Below are positions 53,851-63,618 of a stretch of DNA of 64,000 nucleotides, piece by piece. Source of the stretch: an uncultured Paraburkholderia sp. (GTDB taxonomy: Bacteria; Pseudomonadota; Gammaproteobacteria; Burkholderiales; Burkholderiaceae); NCBI GenBank assembly GCA_940746715.1, contig CALNWN010000001.1, positions 868,001-932,000 of the forward strand, given 5' to 3'. Position numbers and translations under genes: made by a program. Position 1 is the first letter of the stretch, and every line of letters begins with the position of its first letter. Below the pieces are notes generated by a model, which saw only the letters and a list, made by a program, of their open reading frames with translations, searched no databases and had not been told where the DNA came from.

Positions 53851-56171
53851 TCGGCCCTCCTGGAATCTGATGGCATGCCGATCGGCGCGAGCAGCACCGA
53901 CACTGCAATGCCGAGCGCAAGTGTTGCGCCAAAGCTCTTCAACGCGGGCATCGCGCTCATACCGAGCATGCCGAACGACAGCAGCGTGGTCGCTGCGGAC
54001 AACAGCACGCCGGTCCACACCGCACCGAGATCCGCGTCGGGGCGCAAGCAGCCTTCGCGCATGAACACCGCGTAGTTTGCGCCGACACCGAGCACGAGCA
54101 TCAGCGCGAGCCAGTTGAACAGATTGAGCGGCACGCGCGCATAGCCGAATGCGGCGAGCGTGACGCCGACGGCCAGCAGCACCGGCAAGGTCACCTCGAC
54201 GCCGCCGCGCACGCGCTGCAGAAAAAACACCGCGCGTCGTGCATCGTGCGAGGCAGCGGGCTGCGCAGCGTAACGCACGATCAGGAGCACGAGAACGAGC
54301 GTGAGCGCGCCGCCGAGCCACCAGCCGCTATCCACGCGATAGGCGCCGAAGAGCTTCGACACGCTCGCGGCCTTATCGACGAACACCACGCCCGGAATCG
54401 CGCGCGGCAGCCATCAACGCGGGCTCGTTGCGCGGCGTCACCCCTTGCGGGATCACCACGGCTGCAAACGCTTTGGTCGCTGCATCGACTTGGCCGAGCC
54501 ACAAGTGCCGATACGGCTGCGACCATAGCGCGGCAAGCCATCGCTCGACGGTCAGCGCCGCTTGCGGTTTGAGTTGCGCGGCAATCCACGCATCGGCGAC
54601 TTCGTCCTTGAAGCCGGCTTGCAGCAGCGTGGCGCGCAAGGCGGCGGGGTCGGCGAATACATATTGCGCGAGCAACTTGCGGTCTTCGTTCTGCTGCCGC
54701 GCGGACGGCACGAATTGCGCGACCGATTGATAACCGCCCACTTTGTTCGGCGTACTGTTCAATGCGTCGAGCTTCGCGCCGAGCGCCTCCGCGCGCTGCA
54801 ACACCGTCTCTGGCGTCTCGCCGCGCACGACGAAAAACTGCGCGCTGTTATTATTCACGCTGACCGCGTCGCGCACCTTGTCCTCCTGCGCAGACACCCA
54901 GCCACTGCGCCGCGCGCACGAAGAGACGCCGCGGGCTGCGTCTCGCCGCACGGGGCAGCAGCGCGGGCAACAGCCACATCACCGAGGCGAACGCGGTCAC
55001 AATGCCCGCCATCGCAAAACAGGCAATCTGTTTGAGCGCCGGAAACGGCACCCATGTGAGGATCGCGTAGCCGAGCAGGCTCGTGGTCAGGGCAACGGCG
55101 AGCGCCGGACGCACCGCGCGCGCCGCTCCGCGCATCCCAAGTCGCGCCCCGCACCGAGATACCCCACGAAATACTGGATCGAATAATCAACCGCTTCGCC
55201 GATCAGACTCGCGCCGAACACGAGCGTCAGCAAATGCAGTTTGTCGAACACGAGCAACGTGATCGCCAGCGCGCAGACAATGCCGAGCGCCGTCGAGACG
55301 AAGCCGAGCAGAAGCAGGCGCGGCGAGCGGAATACCCACATCATCAGCAACGCAATGCCGACGAGCGACGCGATGCCGATCACATGCACCTCGCGCTCCG
55401 ACGCGCTGCGTGCCGATTCGGCGTAAAACACGGCGCCGGTGCGCGCCACCGACACGTCGGGAAACGCGCGCTTCAGCGCGCTTTCGCCTTGCGACACTGC
55501 GATCAACACCGCGCGCTGCGTCTTCGTTTCATAGGCTGAGCCGGGCAGCGTCGCGACGACGAGCACGCTCGTCGCATTGCCTTGATGCGAGACGAGCAGG
55601 CCGTCGTCGAGTTCGAGTTGGAGGTGGCAAGCGGCAGATTGCCCAGCCAGTGTTCGAGCCAGCCGAATGGATCGTCGGATAGCGATGTGGTGAGGCCGCC
55701 GCGCAATGGGCTGTAAATGCGTTGAGCGAGCGTGTCGTGCAGCGAAGCCTCCGATGCCTTCGTGATCGCGTCGCGATAGGTGGCCGTCAGCAGACCGAAG
55801 CGATATGGCATGTACAGCGCCGCGATCCGCGACAGATCGAACGGCGGCAACTGGGCCGTCACCGAAGCAAACGCAGCGCTCTTTTGCAGCGACGCGCCGA
55901 GCTGCTTCGCCGCCGCTTTCGCGTGCGCGTCGTCGCGACTCGTGACGAGAAGCACGGTGCGGTCGCCGAGCGCGCTCGCGAGCGCATCCACGGCTTTTTC
56001 GGCGATAGGGTCCGCCTCGGTTACGGGCAACAGCGCGAGCAGATTGGTCTGCAACGGCGACGGCCCCGCGAAACGCCAGCCGCAATACAGCGCCGCGACG
56101 AGCGCGAGCAGCAGCCACACGGCGCGCACGCCCCACGTGTGTTTCGCGGACCTGTGTTGCAGCACGTCCAT
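53847..56171 (-). pseudogene. MMPL/RND-type exporter of the aryl-polyene operon, at least four frameshifts
   Basis: Inner-membrane exporter, about 775 codons. Start MDVLQHRSAKHTWGVRAVWLLLALVAALYCG (helix 1) at 56171; periplasmic loop DPIAEKAVDALASALGDRTVLLVTSRDDAHAKA; RND helices LVGIALLMMWVFRSPRLLLLGFVSTALGIV and LTLVFGASLIGEAVDYSIQYFVGY (conserved Asp-Tyr). The second half (KVRDAVSVNNNSAQFFVVRGETPETVLQRAEAL, then RVPLNLFNWLALMLVLGVGANYAVFMREG) lies in other frames. Switches occur near 55620, 55140, 54890 and 54400. Confidence 0.85.
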
Positions 56172-56840
56172 TACGGCGCCCCGAGCAGCGTGCGTTCGGC
56201 CGGCGCAGGTTCGCTGACCGTCTCGCTTCTGCCGAACTCGAGTTGCGTGGTGTCGCCGTTGGCAAGCGCAATGCGCAAGCTCTGCAAGTAATCACCCCCC
56301 GCTCATCTGCAGGCCCTTGATGGATTGCGCGATCTGCGGCTGATTCGGCGTGAGCTGCATGCGCCAGTGCGCGGCGCTGCCCTCGGCCTGCACGTCGAAC
56401 TGCGAATACAGCGCGGAAAGGTCGACGCCGAGCATGGCGCGCATCATCTTCGAGACTTGCGCGACGCCGCGTGCGCCTTGCGCGCTGTGCGTGGTGACGC
56501 GCCGACCGTTCGCGTCGACTTCGGCGACGCCCGCATCGGTAATCACATACGTGGCCTTGTACGGCGTCGCAATCTGCCAGATTACACCGCGCTCGCGCAG
56601 AAACAGCAGCGAGCCCGTGCTGACGGGCGGCTGCTTCATTGCGGCGAGCGTTTGCGTTTGCGTGAATTGCGCGCGCACGCCCTTGGCCGCGGCGAGGTGC
56701 GCCGCGATCTGCGAGACGAGTGCGGGATTGCCGTCAGCGGATGCCGCTGCAGCCTGTGAGCCTGCCACGTACAATGTGCTCGACAAAGTGAGCGCAGCGA
56801 GCACGTTGATCAGCCGCCCGCGAGAAATCACTGCCCCCAT
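56171..56840 (-). pseudogene. LolA-like outer membrane lipoprotein carrier, frameshift in a G homopolymer
   Basis: Periplasmic carrier encoded in aryl-polyene operons. Signal sequence GRLINVLAALTLSSTLYVAG from MGAVISR at 56840, then AKGVRAQFTQTQTLAAMKQPPVSTGSLLFLRERGVIWQIATPYKATYVI and VSKMMRAMLGVDLSALYSQF. At about 56296 a run of six G (five expected) causes a stop after QMSGG; the proper end (DYLQSLRIALANGDTTQLEF...LLGAP) is in the next frame and its TAA overlaps the exporter ATG (TAATG). The last 45 residues are affected. Confidence 0.85.
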
Positions 56841-57259
56841 ACGCGCTCCAGTTTCTCGAAGACGACGGGCGGCGACACGAATTGCAACTCCTGGGTTGCG
56901 GCATCGACAGCCACCTGAATTGTGTAGCCCTTCGTGAGCCGCGTGCCCGACGCGCAATCGACAATTTCATAGCCTATTTTCAGGCGATTTTCGTGTTCGA
57001 GCAGTTGCGTGCGCACGTCGATCTTCTGACCATACGTAGCGGGACGCACGTACTTCAAATGCGCTTCCACGATCGGCCACAGATAACCCGACGCCTGCAT
57101 TTCGCGGTAGTCGTAATCGAACGCGCGCAGGAGCGCGGCACGGCCGATCTCGAAGTACTTGAGGTAATGGCCGTGCCAGCACACGTTCATCGCGTCGACG
57201 TCGTGGAACGGCACCTCGACTATTGCACTGGCGCTGAGTACCTTGCGCGCGACGTTCAT
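56828..57259 (-). CDS. 4HBT-family acyl-CoA/ACP thioesterase
   Basis: 143 residues, MNVARKVLSASAIVEVPFHDVDAMNVCWHGHYLKYFEIGRAALL: the DVDAMNVCWHGHYLKYFE stretch is the YbgC/4HBT active-site region (catalytic Asp). FDYDYREMQASGYLWPIVEAHLKYVRPATYGQKIDVRTQL and a C-terminal strand pair follow. Expected to hydrolyse thioesters in the aryl-polyene pathway. Intact; the start overlaps the ammonia-lyase stop. Confidence 0.9.
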   Translation of the reverse strand: MNVARKVLSASAIVEVPFHDVDAMNVCWHGHYLKYFEIGRAALLRAFDYDYREMQASGYLWPIVEAHLKYVRPATYGQKIDVRTQLLEHENRLKIGYEIVDCASGTRLTKGYTIQVAVDAATQELQFVSPPVVFEKLERVWGQ

Positions 57260-58872
57260 GCTTGCTGGCCTCCGCGATAATCGTGCAGCAGCTCGCATGC
57301 CGCGATGCGCGCGGTCAATGCACGCAGATCGTGTTCGAGCGCGCGGTCTTCGTCGACGAAAGGCGACTGGGCGCCGACGCTTTCCATAAACGTATGCAAT
57401 GGCGCGGGAACCGGCGTCGCGCTGTCGATTCTGACGCGCAAACGCGCCGCCTGCACGGCAGCAAGCGTATGTATGCGCCGCGGCCACCTGCTCGGTCAAT
57501 TCGAGCACGCGCAGGCAGTCGCGCGCGGCGATCGTGCCCATGCTGACCTTGTCCTGGTTGTGCGCCTCGGTCGAACGCGAGAAAACACTCGCGGGCATGG
57601 TGTTTTCAGCGCCTCGGCCGTCCACGCGGACGACGAAATCTGCACGGCCTTGAAGCCGTGATTGATCGCAGCACGCGCGGACACCGCGCCGCTCAGGTTA
57701 CGCGGCAGGCCATTATTGAAATTGACGTCGACGAGCAGCGCCAGTTGCCGGTCCATCAGGTCCGCAAGATTGGCCACCGCGACCTTCAGCGAATCCATCG
57801 CGAACGCGATATGTCCGCCATAGAAGTTGCCGCCGTGCAGCACGCGCTCGTTGTCGGGATCGATCAGCGGATTGTCGTTCGCACTGTTCAGTTCGTTTTC
57901 GATGTCGCGGCGCACCCAGCTGAGCGCATCGCGCGCCACGCCGATGATGTGCGGCGCGCAACGGATCGAGTAGCGATCCTGCAAGCGGTGGCCCGGCGTA
58001 TCGTCGCGGCCCGTCAGATCGTCGCGAATCCACGCTGCGGCCTGCGCCTGACCGGCGTGCGGCTTCACTTCGAAGAGCCTCGCATCGAAATGCGCGGCGC
58101 GGCCGTCGAGCGCTATCGTGCAGAGCGCCGTGAGGCGCGCGGCGAGCCGCGTCAGATGATCGGCGCGCGCGAAGGCGAGACAGGCGAGACCGGTCATTAC
58201 CGCCGTGCCGTTCATCAACGCGAGGCCTTCTTTCGGCGCGAGCGTGAGCGGCGTGTGGCCGAGTTCGCGCCACACGTCGCGCGCATCGCGCAGGCGTCCT
58301 TCGAACATCACTTCACGTTCGCCCGCGAGCGCGGCGGCGACATACGAAAGCGGCGTGAGGTCGCCGCTCGCGCCGACCGAGCCCTCTGCGGGAATGCGTG
58401 GCAGGACGCGCCGATTGACGAGATCCGCGAGACGTTCGAGCAGCACGGGCCGCACGCCGGAAAAACCATACGCGAGCGAATTCAGCCGCGCGGCGATGAC
58501 GGCGAGCGTCTGCGCGTCGTCGAGATAATGGCCCATGCCGCAGCCGTGATAACGCGTGAACTGCAAGGGCAAGGCCTCGACGAGTTCCATCGGCACGTCC
58601 ACCACGCAGGCATCGCCGTAACCGGTGTTGACGCCGTACACGGTTGCGCCCGCCGCCAGATGGCGGCGTAGGAAATCCGCGCCGCGTTGAATGCGTGCGC
58701 GCCAGGCGGCGTCCGCATTCAATGCAACCGGCACGCGATGCTGCGCGATCGCCACCACTTCCTCGATGCTCAGCTTGCGCGCACCGATCACGACGGGTGC
58801 CGTGTCCGCGCCATGCGCGAAAGTCGCATCCGCGCCGGCACCCGGCGCGTCGATCAGATCATGTTCGGCCAT
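57256..58872 (-). pseudogene. Aromatic amino acid (His/Phe/Tyr) ammonia-lyase, C-terminal frameshifts
   Basis: MIO-cofactor lyase; in aryl-polyene and flexirubin-type clusters it is thought to supply the aromatic starter. Start MAEHDLIDAPGAGADATF at 58872. The GSVGASGDLTPLSYVA motif (Ala-Ser-Gly forms MIO), VYGVNTGYGDA, RYSIRCAPHIIGVARDALSW and ENELNSANDNPLIDP are all present. Breaks near 57605 and 57465 displace the final segments (QDKVSMGTIAARDCLRVLELTEQVAAA and LRVRIDSATPVPAPLHTFMESV). The active site is complete but the C-terminal helices are lost. Confidence 0.88.
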
Positions 58873-60566
58873 TCGCGCCTCGCTTGGGGCTGGCCCAGAA
58901 ATCGAAGAAATTGAACCATTGGTAAGGTGCCTTGCGGCAATAATGTTCGAGACGCAGCGCATAACGCTGCGCCCACGCCGCGAGGTGCTGCGTGCGTTCG
59001 CGGCGCGGCAACTCGATGCGCTCCGCAAACGGCTCGAAGTAAAGACGATAACCGTCGCGCTCTTTCAGGCAGAAGAACAGATACACAGGACAGCCAAGCG
59101 CATGGGCCCTGCGCGAACGGCGCATCGGCGCCGAGAAAACGCGCCTCGGTCGTGCGGCCGGCCTCGTGCGCGGGCACGCGGTCGCCCACGATCACGAGCA
59201 ACTCGCCTGCGTCGACGCGCTCCTGCATCAGCATCGCGGTTTCGGGCCCGAAGTCGGCGACTTCGAGCAGATGCCGTGCGAACTCGCTGTTCGCGGACGC
59301 CAGCACGCTATTGAAGCGCCGCGCGTGTTCGGTGTGGACGACGGCCGTCACTTTGGCATAAGCACCCTGCGCGGCGAGCGCGCGCGTCATCTCGAGATTG
59401 CCGAGATGCGCGCCGATCACGAGCGCACCCTTGCCGCTCGCGATCAATGCTTCGAATGCCGAAGGATCTTCAAATCTGACGTCGGTGTCGTCGACACGGC
59501 CCGACCACGTGGCCAACTTGTCGAAGCCCGATTGCGCGAATGCCAGCATATGCCGATACGCGGAAAACCAGCCGGGGCGCGGCGTATCGCCATGCGGCGC
59601 GGCTTCGCGCAAACGCGTGAAGTAATGGGCCGAGGCCTCGCGCGCGGCGCGTCCCGTCAGCAGAAAATACGCGACCACGGGATGCAGCCACAGCGCGGTG
59701 AAACGCCGTCCGAACAGCTTGCAACTGAGCGCAAGCAAAGACATGCCGAGGTGACTGCCGCGCTCGGCGATCCGCCACCAGTCCTGCGCGTTCGCGTCGC
59801 CTTGCACCTCGGCGGGCGCGCTACGGCGCGGCATGAACTTGTGCGCGACGAGCATCGGCAGACGCAGCAGCATGCCGCACACGAGCCGCGTGTGACTGCG
59901 GCTGATGCGGACGTTGTCCCACAGCACGTCGAAATGCGACACGCCGCCGCTTGCATACGTGACGCGCGTCGGAATCGCGCGAAACGCAGCGCGCCGCCAA
60001 TAAAGACGCACGAGGATCTCGATGTCGAAGTCCATGCGTGTAGGCAACTGCACTCTTTCGATCAGCTCACACGCGAGTGCGAGCGGATACAGTCGGAAAC
60101 CGCACATCGAATCGCGAATGGTCAGCGAAAGGGTTTCGATCCACACCCATACGTGGGTCAGGTAACGGCCGTAGAGGCTCGCTTTCGGCACGCTCTCGTC
60201 ATACACGGGCCTGCCTAGATCACGGCGCCCGGCTCGGCGCACGCGGCTTCGATAAAACGGGGCACGTCGGTGGCGTCGTGCTGGCCATCGGCGTCGATCT
60301 GCAACGCGTGCGTGTAGTTCGCGTCGCGCGGCGCGCAGACCCACCATCACAGCCGCACCTTTGCCGCCGTTGACCGGCAGGCGCAGCAACGTGAGCTGCG
60401 CCGCGTACTGTTGCGCCAGTTCGGCGAGCACGTGTTGGGTCGCCTCGTCGCTGCCGTCATCGACGACGAAAATCGGCAAGCCGTGCACCGCAAGATGCGC
60501 GACGGTCGCGCCAATCGCATCCTTGTGGTTGTAGATCGGAATGACGATGCAGGGAGCGAAACTCAT
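58859..60566 (-). pseudogene. Bifunctional glycosyltransferase 2 / lysophospholipid acyltransferase-like protein, frameshifted
   Basis: N-terminal GT2: MSFAPCIVIPIYNHKDAIGATVAHL, IFVVDDGSDEATQHVL, VNGGKGAAVMVGLRAA; then a 45-residue stretch in the wrong frame (about 60355 to 60215, two compensating shifts) covering the DxD region; then GRPVYDESVPKASLYGRYLTHVW and SMCGFRLYPL. C-terminal LPLAT: KGALVIGAHLGNLEMTRALAAQGA (HX4E) and EARFLGADAPFAQGP. A break near 59105 puts the end (CPVYLFFCLKERDGYRLYFEPFAERI...) into another frame, stop 58859. Confidence 0.83.
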
Positions 60567-61817
60567 CAGGCGTCCTCCCGATACACAATCACGCCCGACG
60601 CGCATTCGCGGTCGTCCAACCGGTACACGAACTGCACGCGCCGACGCGCGGCATCGTGTGCGAGTGTCAGCTTCAACACCGCACCGGGCGAAACCGGCGC
60701 CATGAACTTCAAACGATCGATCGAATTCACGCCGCGCACGCATGGCAGTTGTTGAGCGGCAAGACGCATCGCCCAGCCGACCTGCACGACGCCCGGCAGA
60801 ATCGGCAGGCCGGGGAAGTGGCCGGAGAAATGAACAAGCGTGGGCGGCACGCGCAATTCATACTGAAGCGTGTCGCCGCTACGCGCCTCGACAAGCAGTT
60901 CGAAACCTTCGGGCCGGGGCTCGAACGCGGCTGCCACCGCCGCGACCGGCAGCTTGCCGCGCGCATCGAACGGCAGCGCAAAGCGAAAGCGCCAATGGCG
61001 CGGCAACACCACAGCGTCGAAGTAATCGGCGAGATGCCGCCGCAGACTTTGCGCGAGGCTCACGCGCCCTTCGTCGCGCAGCGCCTCGTTGCCGGCTTCC
61101 GTCAACGCGACGACCGCGCCCACGCGCTCGCGCGCGCCCCCAGTTCCGGCAGCGACACGCGCTTGCCGTCTAGCTTGAGCACGCGGTCCAGACGACCCTG
61201 CAAGCGGAAGCGGCCTTGCGCGTCGAACGCGATCTTGTCGTCCGTGCGATGCCAGCCGTTGTGGTCGAGATGCGGCGAGCGCACGTTGAGCGCGCCATCC
61301 TCGTCGCGACGCACTTCAATGCCGGTCGCCGGCTGCCAGGCATCGGTCTGATCCTGGCGGCGCCATGCAATGCCGCTCGTCTCCGTGCTGCCGTAGATTT
61401 CGAGCGGCGCGGCGCCGTAAGCGGCCGCGTATTGCTGCGCGGCTTCGAGCGCGAGCGGACCGCCCGACGAAAAGAACGCGCGCGGCGCAGGCGTCAATGT
61501 GGCGAAGCCCGGCAAGGCGGGCCAGCCCGACAGCTGCGCAGGCGTCGATACAATCACCGCGGCCCCACCTTGCTCGATCTGCGTTTGTAGATGCAGCGGT
61601 TCAATGCTGATCTCGCGGTGGAATGTGCGACCGGCAGCAAGCGGCCACATCACGCGAAACAGCAGACCGTAGATATGGTGATGCGGCACGCGCACGAGCA
61701 TCGCCCACCAGAGCGCCCCACTGCTTCTCGAGCGTGTGCACTTCGGCGTTGAACTGCGCGAGCGTCTTGCGGATCGGCTTGGGACGGCCGCTGCTGCCCG
61801 ACGTGTAGAGCGTGAGA
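60566..61817 (-). pseudogene. AMP-ligase fused to a hotdog dehydratase domain, 5' end deleted
   Basis: Adenylating enzyme that activates the aryl starter, with a C-terminal ApeI/FabA-like dehydratase domain. It begins in mid-protein at LTLYTSGSSGRPKPIRKTLAQF (P-loop A3 motif), directly fused in frame to the acyltransferase remnant upstream. A frame break near 61715 precedes RVPHHHIYGLLFRVMWPLAAGRTF; LEIYGSTETSGIAWRR (A5) and GRFRLQGRLDRVLKLDGKRVSLPELG (A8) follow. A second break near 61130 precedes the dehydratase (PPTLVHFSGHFPGLPILPGVVQVGWAM). The roughly 100 N-terminal residues of the ligase are deleted. Confidence 0.83.
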
Positions 61818-62063
61818 GAAAGCAGCACCATCACGTCGAGGTAGGTGGGGTGATTGGCCACCACGATAGACGGCTTGCGCCCGCGCAATGCCTCTGCCCC
61901 GGAAACTTCCAGCTCCATCACGCCGACCCGCTGCAACACGGCGACGAGCGCGCGGAAAAACCAGTGGATCACGCCCGTCACGGCACACGCCGCAGATGCC
62001 GAACACCACAAAAGCCATGCCGGTGGCGAAGAATCGCCAGGCGTAATCAAGCCGCTCGGTCAT
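61818..62063 (-). pseudogene. 1-acylglycerol-3-phosphate-type acyltransferase, N-terminal remnant
   Basis: Start MTERLDYAWRFFATGMAFVVFGI at 62063, a frame break near 61985, then VIHWFFRALVAVLQRVGVMELEVSGAEALRGRKPSIVVANHPTYLDVMVLLS containing the HX4D motif (NHPTYLD). There the PlsC-like domain stops and AMP-ligase sequence begins in the same frame. The deletion between them must have removed the rest of the acyltransferase, and the two acyl carrier proteins and COG4648 membrane protein normally encoded between these genes. Confidence 0.8.
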
Positions 62064-62859
62064 GCCATCCCCAATGCCATAGCGTACCGTCGCCTTGCCA
62101 GGCGGCGGGCTTGCCGGTTTCGAGACAATGCAGCAGCGCCTGGCTCTGCGTGGCGAAGCGGGTTGCGGGCTCAGCATCGGCGGCGCCGACTGATTGGCTC
62201 GTCGCGCTCGCAGCGCTCGCAGTACTCCCGGTGCTCACGGCGCCCGCTGCGCCTTGCTCCGCCGGCTGCGACTGCTGCCCGATCGGCGATGCCAGACGCG
62301 TGCATACCAGATGCCCCTGCCCGGCTTCGTTGCTGAGCAGCAGCGCAATCGCCCCGCCCTGCACTTCGTCTTCGATGGTTCCGTAAGTCGGGTCGGCCGG
62401 TTCGTCCGCGTACACGAGCAGCACCGGCGACGCCGGCTGCGCCGCGTGTTGCGCGTAGGCTTCGAGAAGCGCATAGCCGAGCGTTTCTGGGCCCGCCGAG
62501 ATCGCGCTCGCGGCCGAGCGGTCGCCGCGCGCGATGCCGAACACACCGGTCATCGCATTGAGGACGGACAGACTGAAGGCGGTGGGCGACACGGGCTCGC
62601 CGGCGCTGATGGTGCGAAGGATGTCCGTGGTGCGGCGCAGTTCGCCGTGCCGGGAGGCGAACACCACACGTGCCTCATTGCCGCCGACACAATCGTGCGC
62701 GACCTTCAGCGCGACGCGGGAGAGCGTGCTGAGACGCCGCCGCACGATCGGCTCGATAAAGCCGATGTCGGGTGCGGCAGATGCGGCAGCAGGCCAGCTA
62801 GACCAGCTAGACCAGCTAGACCAGCGAGCGACCGGAATGGTCCAGTGCGGATCGTGCAT
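62047..62859 (-). CDS. Beta-ketoacyl synthase-like protein (first gene of the aryl-polyene operon)
   Basis: 270 residues from MHDPHWTIPVARWSSW. Resembles the ketoacyl-synthase-like N-terminal family (PF13723, chain-length-factor-like): FIEPIVRRRLSTLSRVALKVAHDCVGGNEARVVFASRHGELRRTTDIL, VSPTAFSLSVLNAMTGVFGIARGDRSAASAISAGPETLGYALLEAYAQ, SPVLLVYADEPADPTYG. No catalytic Cys-His-His triad is expected. Residues 12-22 are a (WSS)3W tandem repeat. The start overlaps nothing upstream; the stop overlaps the acyltransferase start. Frame intact. Confidence 0.8.
   Translation of the reverse strand: MHDPHWTIPVARWSSWSSWSSWPAAASAAPDIGFIEPIVRRRLSTLSRVALKVAHDCVGGNEARVVFASRHGELRRTTDILRTISAGEPVSPTAFSLSVLNAMTGVFGIARGDRSAASAISAGPETLGYALLEAYAQHAAQPASPVLLVYADEPADPTYGTIEDEVQGGAIALLLSNEAGQGHLVCTRLASPIGQQSQPAEQGAAGAVSTGSTASAASATSQSVGAADAEPATRFATQSQALLHCLETGKPAAWQGDGTLWHWGWHDRAA
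62794..62820 (-). repeat. 9-base tandem repeat (3 units) in the synthase-like gene
   Basis: CCAGCTAGA three times plus a partial fourth unit, encoding repeated Trp-Ser-Ser near the N-terminus; frame-neutral. Confidence 0.93.
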
Positions 62860-63379
62860 ATCGGTGTTCGCGCGTTGATGCAAGGAGAGGCTGAAGCGCC
62901 TGACGGAATACGCAGCCGTCACAGCGTATGTGCGCCGCGCGGACCGGCAATCTCCAGCCGGAGGACAATCCAGACTTCGTTTGTAGGGTTCAGCGAATTA
63001 ACGGCACTTTGGCCCGATTATTTAGACCGTTTGACGATTTGCCTTGTGGTTTGGCTTTTGGCTCGGGCTCAGCTAGTCGCCGGAATCATACTGAATATTC
63101 TGGATTAAATCAGCCACTAAAGACGTATCCGTCTGTATCCGTCTCGTCGTTGCGACGGTAGTTTAAATCGTATTGCGATTTTGCAAAGAGTTGGGGCGGC
63201 ACCTCTGGAATATCCATGAGCCGCGGTTTTGCCGGCATTCAGGGTCCCAACGAGGGGCACCTGCAAAGAAAATGGCCGGAATACTTTCAATTAACTTTCC
63301 ACGACGGCTGTTGCAGTTGCATACATTCGCATTCCCGTCGACTGTACGCTCGGCCCGACTACCGCGCCGCCGCGCCTGC
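62860..63379. other. Intergenic region upstream of the aryl-polyene operon
   Basis: 520 bases with no recognisable gene. It should hold the minus-strand promoter of the aryl-polyene operon; I do not see a convincing one. The sequence is AT-richer around 63000-63350. The short ORFs have no family similarity. Confidence 0.5.
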
Positions 63380-63385
63380 TATAAT
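63377..63385 (+). promoter_or_regulatory. Extended -10 promoter of the riboswitch transcript
   Basis: TGCTATAAT: a perfect TATAAT (63380-63385) with an upstream TGn, about 10 bases before the riboswitch. No strong -35 is present, as is usual for extended -10 promoters. Confidence 0.7.
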
Positions 63386-63392
63386 CCGTCCC

Positions 63393-63595
63393 TCATTGGG
63401 GAGTAGCCGCCCCGCGGCACGTTCAGCGAGCCCGGCAATCACGCCAGGCTCGCTGAACGTGCGCTCGCGGGGGCGCCTGTCAACAGACTTGGCCGTCACG
63501 GCCATGGCAGCCGCAGCCTCTGGCCTGGCGAGACCGATGACCCACACCCCGCCGCAATTGGGCCCGGCGTGTCGTGGGTCATCGCTCGTACATTT
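63393..63595 (+). promoter_or_regulatory. yybP-ykoY (manganese) riboswitch
   Basis: Conserved elements in order: GGGGAGTAGC (63398-63407), a variable arm with a perfect 16-bp inverted repeat GCACGTTCAGCGAGCC/GGCTCGCTGAACGTGC (63417-63432 with 63447-63462), GTCAACAGACTTGGCC (about 63479-63494) and GGCGAGACC (63527-63535). A large hairpin GATGACCCACAC/GTG-GGGTCATC follows (about 63536-63586) and probably forms the expression platform. It sits directly ahead of a TMEM165/GDT1-type gene, a typical Mn-riboswitch target. Confidence 0.85.
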
Positions 63596-63618
63596 CTCGG
63601 CCCGGGGATTCAAAACAC

